Below, one piece after another: positions 6,076-6,119 of a stretch of DNA of 6,119 bases. The stretch comes from Actinomycetota bacterium (GTDB taxonomy: Bacteria > Actinomycetota > Actinomycetes > Nanopelagicales > Nanopelagicaceae), in assembly GCA_009698045.1 (NCBI GenBank), contig WLRE01000082.1, forward strand, positions 1 through 6,119. Direction: 5' to 3'. The first letter of the stretch is position 1. Each line of letters begins with the position of its first letter. The translations under genes were made by a program, and so were the position numbers. The notes under the pieces are model-generated. The model saw only the letters and a program-made list of their open reading frames with translations. It did no database searches and was not told the origin of the DNA.

Positions 6076-6119
6076 AATCGGCCATAGTTATTGGTGCTGG
6101 TCTGGCCGGTCTGCAAGCA
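6072..6119 (+). CDS. N-terminus of a dinucleotide-binding oxidoreductase, probably FAD-dependent (partial)
   Basis: Only 16 codons are inside the window: MKSAIVIGAGLAGLQA. The strand-GxGxxG-helix pattern (IGAGLAG) at the extreme N-terminus is the classic dinucleotide-binding loop, and the VIGAGLAGLQA form is most typical of FAD-dependent amine oxidase or phytoene desaturase-like flavoproteins. The ATG overlaps the stop of the Gfo/Idh gene by four bases (ATGA), so translation is probably coupled. Everything beyond the nucleotide-binding start is outside the window, so subfamily and substrate are open. Confidence 0.75.
   Translation, partial: MKSAIVIGAGLAGLQA

Overview
The window looks like a core chromosomal segment of an actinobacterium with unusually modest GC content. 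The gene set (type I-beta glutamine synthetase, a small RDD membrane protein, a DUF4191 membrane protein, LipA and LipB) matches the glnA / RDD / DUF4191 / lipA / lipB neighbourhood known from Mycobacterium and Streptomyces. Codon and base use are much less GC-rich than in those genera, and many codons end in A or T. This fits a low-GC, streamlined actinobacterium, such as the freshwater acI / Nanopelagicales lineage. That placement is an inference from gene content and base composition, not from a marker search.

Layout. From the left edge to 1418 lies glnA on the minus strand, lacking only its last few codons. Positions 1419-1593 are the divergent control region between glnA and a small plus-strand RDD gene (1594-1950). 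It holds a -10 element for glnA, an in-register set of GlnR-like half-sites, and a short hairpin that ends exactly at the RDD start codon. The RDD gene meets the next minus-strand gene stop codon to stop codon with no base between. The minus-strand block 4976 to 1951 is a tight operon, lipB-lipA-acyltransferase-DUF4191, in which every junction overlaps by 1 to 8 bases. Positions 4977-5055 form a second divergent intergenic region. On the plus strand it is followed by a Gfo/Idh/MocA oxidoreductase (5056-6075), whose stop overlaps the start of a second oxidoreductase gene that runs off the right edge.

How the genes fit together. LipB transfers octanoyl groups from acyl carrier protein to lipoyl domains, and LipA inserts two sulfurs to make lipoate. 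The acyltransferase and DUF4191 protein are membrane-associated passengers of the same transcript. GlnA is the main ammonium-assimilating enzyme, and it keeps the tyrosine used for adenylylation control. The right-hand pair is probably a small redox operon of unknown substrate.

I found no mobile element, CRISPR array, RNA gene or clear novel system. The points most worth checking are regulatory: the GlnR-like sites, the hairpin against the RDD start codon, and a likely leaderless promoter for the Gfo/Idh gene.
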